In this document: positions 36,175-44,880 of the stretch, in pieces | Numbering within the stretch: position 1 is the stretch's first letter | Layout: every line of letters begins with the position of its first letter | Assembly (NCBI GenBank): GCA_049116315.1 | Contig: JAGDZD010000002.1 | Span: 1 to 64,000 of the forward strand | Direction: 5' to 3' | Source of the DNA: Thalassobius sp049116315 | GTDB taxonomy: Bacteria > Pseudomonadota > Alphaproteobacteria > Rhodobacterales > Rhodobacteraceae | Length of the DNA: 64,000 nucleotides | Made by a program: the position numbers and the translations under genes | Notes under the pieces: generated by a model | What the model was told of the DNA's origin: nothing | The model's database searches: none | What the model saw: the letters and a program-made list of their open reading frames with translations, nothing else

Positions 36175-36202
36175 AAAGGCCCCGTGGAGTTGCGGGGCCT
36201 TT
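36175..36202. terminator. Terminator after BKACE
   Basis: AAAGGCCCCG-tggagttg-CGGGGCCTTT is a perfect 10-bp stem between the convergent BKACE and GST genes. It probably works in both directions. Confidence 0.85.
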
Positions 36203-36265
36203 CGACGGTCTGACCTTGGGTGTGATGGTTCAGTGCCGGATGCAGCACCTCTTTGAGTGGCGCCC

Positions 36266-36895
36266 TCAGGGAAAGGCGCGTGTCGCATCACCGGGCTGCC
36301 ATTTGCTGTATTTATGCATGATCGATTGAAATCGATCTGACACCAAAAACCGCTCTAGCCAGGCTTGCAGATTGGGCCAAGGTTGCGCGTCGAACCAAGG
36401 TTTGTCCACAAAGGCAAACTGGCGCACAAACGGCAAAATGGCGTAATCCGCCAAGCTGGGACGCTCAAAAATCCAGTGATCGATTTGCGCATCAAGCTCG
36501 GCCAGAAACGCCCCTGCAGCGGCCCGTTCGGCACGGGCGTCTAAATCGGGGTAGCGCGAGGCATATTTTGTGTGATCCAGCGCCTTTTTGAAGGGTCCAT
36601 CAGCGCGTTCGATCCATGTCCAGCCCTGTTGGGGCATATCCAGCCAACCTTCGGGATCGTGCTGTTTGAGTGCCCAAATCATGATGTCCAAGCTTTCATC
36701 AATGACGCTGTCGGGCGTTTTTAGACAGGGCACGGTGCCACTTGGTGAGGTTGCCAGAAAGGCATCCGGCTTATCACGCAACACAATTTCGCGTAGCGCA
36801 ACCGATGTGCCAGCAGAGGTCAACGCCAAGCGGGCGCGCATCGCATAGGGGCAACGGCGAAAGCTATAGAGAGTGGGCAGGCTTGGGTCGGACAT
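36266..36895 (-). CDS. Glutathione S-transferase
   Basis: 209-residue GST. The N-terminal thioredoxin-fold domain has LYSFRRCPYAMRARLAL and the glutathione-binding SGTVPCL followed by IDESLDIM (SxxI motif region). The C-terminal part is helical (DHWIFERPSLADYAILPFVRQF). I use ATG 36895 (MSDPSLPTLY); the frame opens 18 nt earlier. CPYAMRAR is common in bacterial GSTs of unknown substrate. Confidence 0.9.
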   Translation of the reverse strand: MSDPSLPTLYSFRRCPYAMRARLALTSAGTSVALREIVLRDKPDAFLATSPSGTVPCLKTPDSVIDESLDIMIWALKQHDPEGWLDMPQQGWTWIERADGPFKKALDHTKYASRYPDLDARAERAAAGAFLAELDAQIDHWIFERPSLADYAILPFVRQFAFVDKPWFDAQPWPNLQAWLERFLVSDRFQSIMHKYSKWQPGDATRAFP

Positions 36896-36962
36896 AAGAA
36901 AAGCGCTTTGCAAAAGTCATACGGGCATAGGCTGGCCAGCGGCCAAAATTTGGGGGTGATGG

Positions 36963-37874
36963 CTAGCTGGCAAGGGCGGGTTCGTGGCGCAGTTGATTGA
37001 AACGATCTGCCACCCGGCTCAGCAGCAATTCACGCTGAAACGACGAGGCTTCGCGTGCGGGATAGACCGCAAAGACCTCTTTGTCTGGCACGGTGTAATT
37101 GGGCAGGACGATCTCAAATTCCTTGCGCTTGATCCCTTCTTTGATCAACAGTTTTGGGACGCGCAACATGCCAGCACCGCTTTTTGCGGCGCTCAGCATC
37201 AGGTCGGGATCATCCACGGTGAAACCGGTGCCAATTGGGGCCATGACAGTTTTGCCATTCAGCCTCAGCGGCACGCCAAGCGCATGGACATGATCGTTGT
37301 TGCGCACCAATTTCATTCGGGCCAAATCTTCGGGCTTTTCAGGGCGTCCAATGCGATCAAGATAACAGGGCGAGGCAATCAATACGGTTTCGATACTGGA
37401 AATTTTGCGCCCCAAGCCGCCGCTTTTGCCAATGCTGCCGCTGCGGATCGCTAGGTCGTAACCTTCTGAAACAACGTCGACAACTTTGTCTTCGAGACGC
37501 ATAACGATGTCGAGATCGGGGAACTCTTGGTTCAATTCGATCAAAACCGGACCGACAATTTCGCGTCCCATAAACGTCGAGACGCTGATGCGGAACTGCC
37601 CCGAGACCGAGCCGCCGTTCCGGCTGAGATCGGCCTGCATTTTTTCGTAGCCAGTCAGCAGGTTTTGTGCGTGATTCAGAACCAGATCTCCGGCCCGAGT
37701 TGGTTTCACCCCCCGAGGGGTGCGCAACAAAAGCTGCTGGCCCAACAGGGTTTCCAGCTGAGCGATTTGCTGGCTGACAGCGGATTGACTGATGCCGCGC
37801 CGTCGCGCAGCTTTGTTCAAGCTGCCCGTCTCGAGCGTCATCGCAAAGGTTTCAAGCAGTCCAAGCTTATCCAT
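36963..37874 (-). CDS. LysR family transcriptional regulator
   Basis: 303-residue LysR regulator. The winged helix-turn-helix (about 1-60) has ETGSLNKAARRRGISQSAVSQQIAQLETLLGQQLL, followed by a periplasmic-binding-protein-like effector domain. It is divergent from the Tat-exported metallo-hydrolase. A perfect T-N11-A dyad (37878-37894) sits directly before its start. Control of that hydrolase together with autoregulation is the expected arrangement. The effector is unknown. Confidence 0.92.
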   Translation of the reverse strand: MDKLGLLETFAMTLETGSLNKAARRRGISQSAVSQQIAQLETLLGQQLLLRTPRGVKPTRAGDLVLNHAQNLLTGYEKMQADLSRNGGSVSGQFRISVSTFMGREIVGPVLIELNQEFPDLDIVMRLEDKVVDVVSEGYDLAIRSGSIGKSGGLGRKISSIETVLIASPCYLDRIGRPEKPEDLARMKLVRNNDHVHALGVPLRLNGKTVMAPIGTGFTVDDPDLMLSAAKSGAGMLRVPKLLIKEGIKRKEFEIVLPNYTVPDKEVFAVYPAREASSFQRELLLSRVADRFNQLRHEPALAS

Positions 37875-37877
37875 AGG

Positions 37878-37894
37878 TATAAGTGATCCTTATA
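37878..37894. promoter_or_regulatory. LysR-type operator (T-N11-A dyad)
   Basis: TATAAG-tgatc-CTTATA is a perfect inverted repeat whose inner part fits T-N11-A. It lies 4 nt upstream of the LysR start and about 95 nt upstream of the divergent metallo-hydrolase start. This is the expected recognition site for autoregulation and divergent activation. Confidence 0.65.
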
Positions 37895-37988
37895 TCGGGT
37901 ATAGCGGTAACCCAGCTACCTAAGTTGGGGCAAGTCCCTATTTCTGCAAGTGTCGTTACCTCTCAGCCGAGAGAAATTGGAGAAAACT

Positions 37989-38966
37989 ATGACACTGAAC
38001 CGCAGAAAATTCCTGACCGCTGCCGCCGCTGCAGCGCCTGCCACACTTGCACTGGGTGGTTTGAGCGCTCAGCCAGCCTTGGCCACATCCGGTGCGCCCA
38101 CGGGCATTCCCGGTCTCTACCAGTTTCAAATCGGCCAGGCGAAAGTCACCGCTTTGCTGGATGGCCATTTGCCCCTGAGCGCTGATCTGTTCCCCGGACT
38201 TGATCAGGGTTGGGCGGAAAAAGTCCTGAACGATGGCCTTTATGGGGGCCTCGACAACATGTCGATTCCGATCAATGGCTACCTGATCGAGCAAGCCGGT
38301 TCGGTTGTGTTGGTTGACACTGGTGCTGCCCAAAACATGGGGCCGGGCCTTGGCGCGTTCCATAAGGCTTTGGCTGCGGCAGGCGTCAGCGTTGATCAGG
38401 TTGATACGATCTTGCTGAGCCATCTGCACTTGGATCACGTGGGTGGTTTGATCGATGCCAATGGGCAGGCCGTATTTCCAAATGCGGAAATCGTTACCAA
38501 TCAGGCAGAGTGGAACTTCTGGCACGATGATGCCAACATGGCCGCAGCACCGGATTCAATGAAAAGCTTTTTTGCCATCGCTCGCAACTCGGTTGCCCCC
38601 TATGCGAACCGGGTCCGTATGGCCGAAGGCGAAAAAGATCTTGGTCATGGCTTTACCTCAGTTCCAATGGCTGGCCACACCCCGGGTCACACCGGTTATC
38701 AGCTCAGCTCGGGCGACGATACTTTGTTGATCTGGGGGGACATGATCCTTTCAACGGCATTTCAGTTCCCGAACCCAAATGTCTCCGTGGTCTTTGACGG
38801 AGATTCGCAAAAGGCGGCCGCTACACGTCGTCGTATCCTAGATCGCGCTGCTGCGGATCGCATTTGGGTTGCTGGCATGCATCTTGATTTCCCGGCGCTT
38901 GGTCGCGTGCGTCAAGACGGCACAGCCTTTGTCTATGATGCAGCGCCTTGGCAGGCCGCGCTTTAA
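37989..38966 (+). CDS. Tat-exported MBL-fold hydrolase, methyl parathion hydrolase-like
   Basis: 325-residue metallo-beta-lactamase-fold hydrolase. The N-terminus has a twin-arginine signal (NRRKFLTAAAAAAPATLALGG). The dinuclear zinc motif SHLHLDHVGG (HxHxDH) and later GHTPGHTGY and IWGDMI are intact. The overall pattern (GLYQFQIGQAKVTALLDGHLPL, VVLVDTGAAQNMGP, FQFPNPNVSVVFD) resembles methyl parathion hydrolase and related lactonases. ATG 37989 has a GGAGAAAAC ribosome site. A lactonase or phosphotriesterase activity in the periplasm is inferred. Confidence 0.9.
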   Translation: MTLNRRKFLTAAAAAAPATLALGGLSAQPALATSGAPTGIPGLYQFQIGQAKVTALLDGHLPLSADLFPGLDQGWAEKVLNDGLYGGLDNMSIPINGYLIEQAGSVVLVDTGAAQNMGPGLGAFHKALAAAGVSVDQVDTILLSHLHLDHVGGLIDANGQAVFPNAEIVTNQAEWNFWHDDANMAAAPDSMKSFFAIARNSVAPYANRVRMAEGEKDLGHGFTSVPMAGHTPGHTGYQLSSGDDTLLIWGDMILSTAFQFPNPNVSVVFDGDSQKAAATRRRILDRAAADRIWVAGMHLDFPALGRVRQDGTAFVYDAAPWQAAL

Positions 38967-38997
38967 CCGCGCAATCAAAGCCGCATAAAGTCTTAGG

Positions 38998-39023
38998 GCA
39001 GGTCCTTTTGCTTAAGGGCCTGC
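38998..39023. other. Stem-loop downstream of the metallo-hydrolase
   Basis: GCAGG-t-CCTT pairs with AAGG-g-CCTGC (one T:G pair) about 30 nt after the hydrolase stop. No T-run follows. It is a weak terminator candidate in the 203-nt gap, which otherwise holds the promoter of the next gene. Confidence 0.45.
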
Positions 39024-39169
39024 TCGAACCGTGACACATGGCAGCAACATCCTCATAAAAACCGGCTTGGCCAAGGACATCGGCACCATTTCGCCCGTCA
39101 TCCCCGTTGCCGCTTGCGTTGGGATGTGACACAACATAAGTCAGGAATCTGAACGAAAGAGTTTAGTAG

Positions 39170-39823
39170 ATGACAGACTTTGCAGCCCGCCGCACCATGA
39201 TGGTCGATACACAGATCCGTCCTTCGGATGTGACCAAGTTCCCAATCATTGATGCAATGCTATCCGTACCGCGCGAAGAATTCGTGCCAGGTAACAAAGT
39301 TGAAACCGCCTATGTCGGTGAAAACATTGAACTTGGCGACGGCCGCGTGGTTCTAGAACCGCGGACCTTGGCCAAGGTTTTGGACGCTTTGGACATCCAG
39401 GCGGATGAACTGGTTTTGGATCTGGGCGCGGCGCTGGGGTATTCCTCTGCTGTGATCGCACGCATGGCCGAAGCGGTTGTGGCGCTGGAAGAAGACGAAA
39501 GCATGGCCGAAGACGCCCAAGCGACCCTGTCGCGTGTTGGCGCAGACAACGTGATCGTTCACGTTGGTCCTTTGGCCCAAGGTGCCCCCGAGCACGGACC
39601 CTATGACGTGATCGTCGTAGAAGGGGCCGCCGAGCAGGTGCCGGACGCTATTCTTGATCAACTGAAAGACGGTGGGCGGATCGGATGTCTGCTGGTCGCG
39701 GGCAGCCTTGGCACCGTTAAAATCGGTTATAAAATTGATGGCGACATCAACTGGCGCTTTGCCTTTAACGCTGGCGCCCCGGTGCTGCCCGGTTTCGAAG
39801 CTACCCACGCCTTTACTCTCTAA
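39170..39823 (+). CDS. Protein-L-isoaspartate O-methyltransferase family protein
   Basis: 217-residue SAM-dependent methyltransferase of the PIMT (Pcm) family. The N-terminal ARRTMMVDTQIRPSDVTKFPIIDAML and SVPREEFVP are family features, and motif I is LDLGAALGYSSA near residue 84. Motif I and the regions around it differ from canonical Pcm, and the family member beside tolC in Rhodobacteraceae may not repair isoaspartate at all. It precedes tolC by 55 nt with a hairpin between. Confidence 0.88.
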   Translation: MTDFAARRTMMVDTQIRPSDVTKFPIIDAMLSVPREEFVPGNKVETAYVGENIELGDGRVVLEPRTLAKVLDALDIQADELVLDLGAALGYSSAVIARMAEAVVALEEDESMAEDAQATLSRVGADNVIVHVGPLAQGAPEHGPYDVIVVEGAAEQVPDAILDQLKDGGRIGCLLVAGSLGTVKIGYKIDGDINWRFAFNAGAPVLPGFEATHAFTL

Positions 39824-39828
39824 AAGGG

Positions 39829-39845
39829 GCGCGCCGTGGGCGCGC
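39829..39845 (+). terminator. GC-rich hairpin before tolC
   Basis: GCGCGCC-gtg-GGCGCGC followed by TCGTTTT lies just after the PIMT-like stop. It could terminate or attenuate transcription into tolC. Confidence 0.6.
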
Positions 39846-39878
39846 TCGTTTTGCAACTGAACACGGACGGAGCCTTTG

Positions 39879-41300
39879 ATGGATCGAGTGACAATCAAAC
39901 AGAAGATTGCTGCAGGATGTGCGGCTCTTGCCCTTGGTGTGTTTAGCCCGGCGATGGCTGCGGCTGACAGTTTGGCTGCGGTTCTGACGGATGCGTATAA
40001 CAACAGCGGTCTGCTCGAGCAGAACCAAGCGCTGTTGCGTGCCGCTGATGAAGACGTTGCCTCCGCCGTTGCTGCGCTGCGTCCGATCATTTCATGGTCT
40101 GGGGATGTGACACATTCTCGTCGCCGGTCATCCAGTGCCGCTCCTTTGTTGTCGCCGTCCTCTTCTTCGGGGACCTCGGCGTCTTTGGGCTTGTCCGCTG
40201 ATCTGTTGCTGTATGATGGTGGTCGTACACCTTTGCAGGCAGAGATCGCCAAAGAGGTGGTTCTGGCCACCCGTCAAAGCCTTGTTTCGATTGAACAGCG
40301 CGTTCTGTTCCAAGCGTTGCAGGCCTATATTGGCATTCGCACCAGCTCCGAAACCGTTGCGTTGCGCCAAAACAACGTCAACGTGATCACCGAAGAGCTG
40401 CGCGCTGCTAAAGATCGTTTTGAAGTGGGTGAAGTCACTCGGACCGATGTGGCGCAGGCTGAGGCCCGCTTGGCCCAAGCCCGTGCGGCCTTTGCCTCTG
40501 CGCAGGGCGATCTGGCGACCTCTCGTGAAACCTTTATCGCAGCTGTTGGGCGCAAGCCCGGCCGGTTGCAAGCTCCGCCAGCCGCTCCGGCCACGGCCAA
40601 TAGCATGGATGCCGCAAAAGCAATTGCGCTGCGGTCCCACCCTGACGTTTTGGCCGCACAGCACAATGTGACTGCGACGGACCTTCAGGTGAAGGTTGCG
40701 GAACTGGCAGTGAGCCCAACGATCAATCTGCGCGGCAACCTGGGGCTGACCGAAAACTTTAACAGCCCGGATTTTTCCAAAAGTGGCTCTGTGTCACTCA
40801 GCGTGTCTGGCCCGATCTACCGCGGGGGTCAGCTTGACTCCGCACGCCGTCGTGCCATTGCGCGGCGGGATGCGCAGCGCTCGAACCTGCATGTGACGGG
40901 GTTGACCGTTGCTCAGGATGCTGGCACCGCGTTTGCCAGCTTGCAAGTGGCCAAAGCCGCGCGCGAAGCCAGTGATCGTCAGGTGCGGTTTGCCCGGGTT
41001 GCGTTCCGCGGTGTACGCGAAGAGGCAACATTGGGTGCACGCACAACATTGGATGTGTTGAACGCCGAGCAAGAATTGCTTGATGCACAGGCAAACTTGA
41101 TCTCGACCAGCGGCAATGAATTCTTGGCCTCTTATGTATTGCTGGCCAATATGGGATTGCTGACGGCGGATCATTTGAAACTGCGTGTCACCAAATATGA
41201 TCCTGCGGCCTATTATAATCTGGTGAAAGATGCGCCAGTGAGCATCAGTAAACAGGGTCAAAAGCTGGATCATATCCTTAAGACTCTGGGAAAAGAGTAA
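39879..41300 (+). CDS. tolC: TolC family outer membrane efflux protein
   Basis: 473-residue outer-membrane channel for type I secretion and efflux pumps. A signal peptide (about 1-27, AMA-AD) precedes two tandem OEP domains. The family motifs are visible, for instance VGEVTRTDVAQAEARLAQARAAF in the first repeat and GARTTLDVLNAEQELLDAQANLI in the second. I use ATG 39879; a TTG one codon earlier is in frame. Its partner inner-membrane pump is not adjacent, so it probably serves several systems. Confidence 0.94.
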   Translation: MDRVTIKQKIAAGCAALALGVFSPAMAAADSLAAVLTDAYNNSGLLEQNQALLRAADEDVASAVAALRPIISWSGDVTHSRRRSSSAAPLLSPSSSSGTSASLGLSADLLLYDGGRTPLQAEIAKEVVLATRQSLVSIEQRVLFQALQAYIGIRTSSETVALRQNNVNVITEELRAAKDRFEVGEVTRTDVAQAEARLAQARAAFASAQGDLATSRETFIAAVGRKPGRLQAPPAAPATANSMDAAKAIALRSHPDVLAAQHNVTATDLQVKVAELAVSPTINLRGNLGLTENFNSPDFSKSGSVSLSVSGPIYRGGQLDSARRRAIARRDAQRSNLHVTGLTVAQDAGTAFASLQVAKAAREASDRQVRFARVAFRGVREEATLGARTTLDVLNAEQELLDAQANLISTSGNEFLASYVLLANMGLLTADHLKLRVTKYDPAAYYNLVKDAPVSISKQGQKLDHILKTLGKE

Positions 41301-41372
41301 AAATTTCCACATCTGTTGTGAGAATCTTTGCATCGGGTTAATATGACCGCGAGGCAGAAGTGGAATTAATAC

Positions 41373-42380
41373 ATGTCAGATCCCGTAACAAACGTGGAAA
41401 TCGAGGACGTACTGGCCTCGATCAGACGTCTGGTATCAGAAGAAGCACGCCCCGAAGCGCATGAAATCGCAGCACCAAGCAAGTTGGTGCTGACCCCTGC
41501 GTTGCGAGTTGAGGTCCCCGAAGAGACCCAGCAAGAGCCTGAAGTGGATGTTGAGGATGATCTGACCACAGATACCTTGCCAAAAGATGACTTTGAGTTT
41601 CGCCCTGCTGGGTTGAGCGTCGTTGATCCGACCCCCGCGGAGCCAGACGAGCCGGTTGTAGCCAACGCGGCAAATCCCGTTTTTGTTTCCGAAAAAAACC
41701 GTGTCGCTGACGTTGCTCCTGAAGCTTCGGTGAATGAACCCCCCGTGGTCGCAGCACCCGTGGCCGAAGCACCAATGGTTGATGTGCCCTCAGAGGAGGC
41801 GGCTTTCGCAGACGTGCCGGCAGAGGAACCGTCTGTGGATGAGGTTGCCGAAGCCATTCAGACACCATTGGAAAAACGTATTGCCGACCTCGAAGCGGCC
41901 GTGGGCGATCAGGCGGATCAATGGGAACCAGACGGAGAAGACGAGGCAGACGCCTATTCTGGTAGCGCCGTTGACAGTCTTGCATGGGTTGACCATGTGC
42001 CCATCGAGGATCGCCTCGAAGAAACGCGCAGCAGCTTGGCGCAGGAAGAAGATCTCAGCGAGCCGGAATACGAGCCAGAGATTGAAATCCCTGCCGCAAT
42101 CGTTGAGCAGGAAGAAGAACCCGTTGTTGACCCTGGTTTTGAGGCGGAGGCGATGTCCGCCGTTGACGAAGAGGAATTGGTTGATGATGTGGCGCAAACG
42201 CTGGGCGTGTTTGGGGCCGAAGACGAGAGTTTCTTGGACGAAGAAGCGTTACGCGAGCTGATCACCGAAATCGTCCGTCAGGAATTGCAGGGCACGCTGG
42301 GCGAACGGATCACCCGTAATGTGCGCAAGTTGGTGCGTCGCGAGATTCAGCGCGCCATGACAGTTCAAGATTTACAATAG
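41373..42380 (+). CDS. DUF2497/PopZ-like polar organising protein
   Basis: 335-residue acidic protein. The N-terminal short helix (VEIEDVLASIRRLVSEE) and C-terminal helices (EALRELITEIVRQELQGTLGERITRNVRKLVRREIQRAM) match DUF2497, the family of Caulobacter PopZ. The central part is a long Pro/Glu/Val-rich disordered linker. PopZ self-assembles at the pole and anchors ParB and the centromere; that role here is inference. It follows tolC and its stop overlaps that of cobQ by 16 nt. Confidence 0.82.
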   Translation: MSDPVTNVEIEDVLASIRRLVSEEARPEAHEIAAPSKLVLTPALRVEVPEETQQEPEVDVEDDLTTDTLPKDDFEFRPAGLSVVDPTPAEPDEPVVANAANPVFVSEKNRVADVAPEASVNEPPVVAAPVAEAPMVDVPSEEAAFADVPAEEPSVDEVAEAIQTPLEKRIADLEAAVGDQADQWEPDGEDEADAYSGSAVDSLAWVDHVPIEDRLEETRSSLAQEEDLSEPEYEPEIEIPAAIVEQEEEPVVDPGFEAEAMSAVDEEELVDDVAQTLGVFGAEDESFLDEEALRELITEIVRQELQGTLGERITRNVRKLVRREIQRAMTVQDLQ

Positions 42381-43828
42381 GCTGGCGCTTGCGCCAATGA
42401 CAGAAGCAGGTCGAGATCCATGTGGGTTTCGATGTGCTGGGCCAAAGCGTTGAGAACCTGCTCCTGATCGTCGGAGTAGTGCAGATCAGAGTGGCCGCCA
42501 ACACTGGCCAAAAACGCCGCGCGAAATGCATCCTGACTGAACAAACCGTGCAAATAGCACCCGCGCACTTTGCCATCTTGGCTGCTGGCGCCTGCATCCT
42601 GTCCATCAACTTCTAGCCATGCATTTGCGCAATCGGGGCCCGTGGTCTCGCCAAGGTGGATCTCATAACCCGACAGTGGGTCGCCCGTTGCTTTGTACCG
42701 CGCTTCAGTCAAAGCCAGACGTTTTTGCGGTTTCATCACCGTCGACACCTTCAAAAGGCCCAAGCCAGCAACGGTGCTCGGCTGGCCTTCGATGCCATCT
42801 GGATCTGCAATCTCTTGACCCAGCATCTGATAGCCACCACAGATTCCCAAAACATGCCCGCCACGACGGACATGGGCCTGAAGATCAATGTCCCAGCCCT
42901 GCGCGCGAAAATGCTTGAGGTCGGCGATGGTGGATTTAGATCCCGGAATCAACACAAGATCGGCGTCACCGGGCAGGGGGCGACCGGCTTCGATGATCTC
43001 AACAGAGACGTCAGGTTCCGCAGATAGCGGATCAAGGTCGTCAAAATTTGCGATCCGGTTTAACCGGGGCACCACAACTTTGAACGTCCCAGAGGTGTGC
43101 GAACGAATGTCCATGACATCTTCGGCTGGCAAGCGCCAAGCGTCCTCAAACCAAGGCAACACGCCGAGGGATGGCCAGCCCGTGCGGGATTTGATGACCT
43201 CTAACCCGTCGTCAAACAGGCGCACATCGCCGCGAAACTTGTTGATGGCAAATCCTGTGATGCGATTGGCGTCTGACGCTGGTAGCACCGCTTGTGTGCC
43301 AACGATCTGAGCAATCACACCGCCACGGTCGATGTCGCCGATCAGTATCACGGGCACGCCTGCGGCCTCGGCAAAACCCATGTTGGCAATGTCGCCCGTG
43401 CGCAGGTTGACCTCGGCCGGACTGCCTGCGCCTTCGATGACGACGACGTCACATTGGGCGCTGAGCCTCTCAAAGCTTTGCAGGACGGCTTGCATCAGCT
43501 TCGGCTTGGCTTTGGCATAGTCGCGCGCCTTGAGCGTGGCTTGGCGTTGACCGTGTACAATCACTTGGGCGCCAACGTCAGTTTCGGGTTTCAACAGCAC
43601 CGGGTTCATATCGGTGTGCGGCGCCACCCGGGACGCCATCGCTTGTAGCGCCTGCGCCCGGCCGATTTCACCGCCATCTTCGGTCACAGCGGCGTTGTTG
43701 GACATGTTCTGGGGTTTGAAAGGGCGTGTGGTCAGGCCGCGGTTGCTGAGCGCTCTGAGGATGCCCGCCACCAGCATCGATTTGCCAACGTTCGAGCCGG
43801 CGCCCTGAATCATGATCGCTTTGGCCAT
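42365..43828 (-). CDS. cobQ: Cobyric acid synthase
   Basis: 487-residue CobQ, which amidates the b, d, e and g side chains of adenosylcobyrinate a,c-diamide in B12 synthesis. An N-terminal P-loop-like GAGSNVGKSMLVAGILRAL heads the dethiobiotin-synthetase-like domain. The C-terminal class I glutamine amidotransferase has the nucleophile Cys in GICGGYQMLG near residue 330 and the motif YEIHLGETTG. It is not in a cob cluster here. It overlaps the PopZ-like gene tail to tail by 16 nt. Confidence 0.96.
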   Translation of the reverse strand: MAKAIMIQGAGSNVGKSMLVAGILRALSNRGLTTRPFKPQNMSNNAAVTEDGGEIGRAQALQAMASRVAPHTDMNPVLLKPETDVGAQVIVHGQRQATLKARDYAKAKPKLMQAVLQSFERLSAQCDVVVIEGAGSPAEVNLRTGDIANMGFAEAAGVPVILIGDIDRGGVIAQIVGTQAVLPASDANRITGFAINKFRGDVRLFDDGLEVIKSRTGWPSLGVLPWFEDAWRLPAEDVMDIRSHTSGTFKVVVPRLNRIANFDDLDPLSAEPDVSVEIIEAGRPLPGDADLVLIPGSKSTIADLKHFRAQGWDIDLQAHVRRGGHVLGICGGYQMLGQEIADPDGIEGQPSTVAGLGLLKVSTVMKPQKRLALTEARYKATGDPLSGYEIHLGETTGPDCANAWLEVDGQDAGASSQDGKVRGCYLHGLFSQDAFRAAFLASVGGHSDLHYSDDQEQVLNALAQHIETHMDLDLLLSLAQAPAYCKS

Positions 43829-43885
43829 CGTTGCCCCCTTACCTGTGGTCTCTGTTTAGGCTGAAAGAGGGGGCAACAAAAGGCA

Positions 43886-44377
43886 TTAGTCGTCGTCGGG
43901 CCCACGCCGTGTCAACGGGCCCATAGAAGAGCCATCCAACTTGCGAAACAGAGTCTCGGCGCTAAAATCAGCCATCATGTCACGCCCGGGAAAATAGGCT
44001 TTTTCCTGTGGATTGCGTGATCCGATCTCCAATATCACCACATCTGCATCCGAGTTGTTCTGAATGCAGTGGCCAATTTCCTCACCGGCTTTAAAGCCAA
44101 CGCAATCTCCGGGGCCCATGTCTTCGGTGTGATCGCCGCTCACCAAAGTTGCCGTGCCAGAGAGAACATAAACCAATTCGTCCTCTGTTGTGTGCCAATG
44201 GGGCAGGGCGGACCACGTGCCCGGTGGCAGAACGGTTTGATTGACGCCAAATTGGTCTAGGCCAAAGGCATTGCCCAAGGCCCGCTTGATCCGGCTTTTG
44301 CTGTGGGTGTGATGTGGGGGTGGGTAGAGCGTGCCAATTGAGGCGGGCAGGCTATCTGCTTTGATCTTCTTGGGCAT
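43886..44377 (-). CDS. Cupin domain protein
   Basis: 163-residue single-cupin protein. Motif 1 (PHWHTTEDELVYVLSGTATL) and motif 2 (GDCVGFKAGEEIGHCIQNN) give candidate metal ligands at the two His of HWH, the Glu and the second His. It ends with an uncharged-to-acidic tail. Function is unknown; similar proteins bind sugars or act as small isomerases or dioxygenases. It lies upstream of cobQ on the same strand with a 57-nt gap. Confidence 0.85.
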   Translation of the reverse strand: MPKKIKADSLPASIGTLYPPPHHTHSKSRIKRALGNAFGLDQFGVNQTVLPPGTWSALPHWHTTEDELVYVLSGTATLVSGDHTEDMGPGDCVGFKAGEEIGHCIQNNSDADVVILEIGSRNPQEKAYFPGRDMMADFSAETLFRKLDGSSMGPLTRRGPDDD

Positions 44378-44499
44378 GGTGAGGTCTCTTGTTGGGACGG
44401 GTGCCCAATTTTAGCTTAAGCAGCTAGCCCCACCAAATTCTGATTTGTGATCAAAGGCTTTAGCGGTCTGAATGAGAAACCTTCGCGCGCCCCCAAAGA

Positions 44500-44531
44500 A
44501 AAACGCGTTCCCCCCCAGGGAAACGCGTTTT
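44500..44531 (-). terminator. Terminator of the DUF6280-like gene
   Basis: AAAACGCGTT-CCC pairs with GGG-AAACGCGTTTT (one bulge), giving a stem of about 13 bp lying 28 nt beyond the stop of the small gene at 44560. Confidence 0.8.
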
Positions 44532-44559
44532 GCAAGATTTGGCAGTCTTGATTTTAACG

Positions 44560-44880
44560 TTAAGCCGCTTCGGCTTGTTGAGCGGCTGTGCGACGCTCAC
44601 TTTCTTCGCGTGACAATGCCACAGAGGTGCGAACACCTTTGCCAACAAAATCCATCAACCCTTGAACAACGCGTTCGTTTGGGTCAATACCTGCACAAGA
44701 CAGGACTTCGCGGCCGTCGCGTGAGCGCGCCCAACGAGCAATCTGTTCTGGGCCATTGCCATATTTTTTGTCATCAGCAATCGCGTCATCCAATGCGGCC
44801 AAAACAACGGCTGCAAAAAGTTTGCGAGACCGATTGCCTTGTTCGTTATTGAAGGCGGTGCCGTCAACGAAATCCTTCAT
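44560..44880 (-). CDS. Small conserved protein (DUF6280-like)
   Basis: 106-residue soluble protein. It is helical, with NRSRKLFAAVVLAALDDAIADDKKYGNGPEQIARWARSRDGREVLSCAGIDP as its core. It looks like the small Rhodobacteraceae-restricted family I know as DUF6280; the name is from memory and should be checked. It has no catalytic motif. It is divergent from efp across 217 nt that contains a perfect dyad. A strong terminator follows. Confidence 0.8.
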   Translation of the reverse strand: MKDFVDGTAFNNEQGNRSRKLFAAVVLAALDDAIADDKKYGNGPEQIARWARSRDGREVLSCAGIDPNERVVQGLMDFVGKGVRTSVALSREESERRTAAQQAEAA

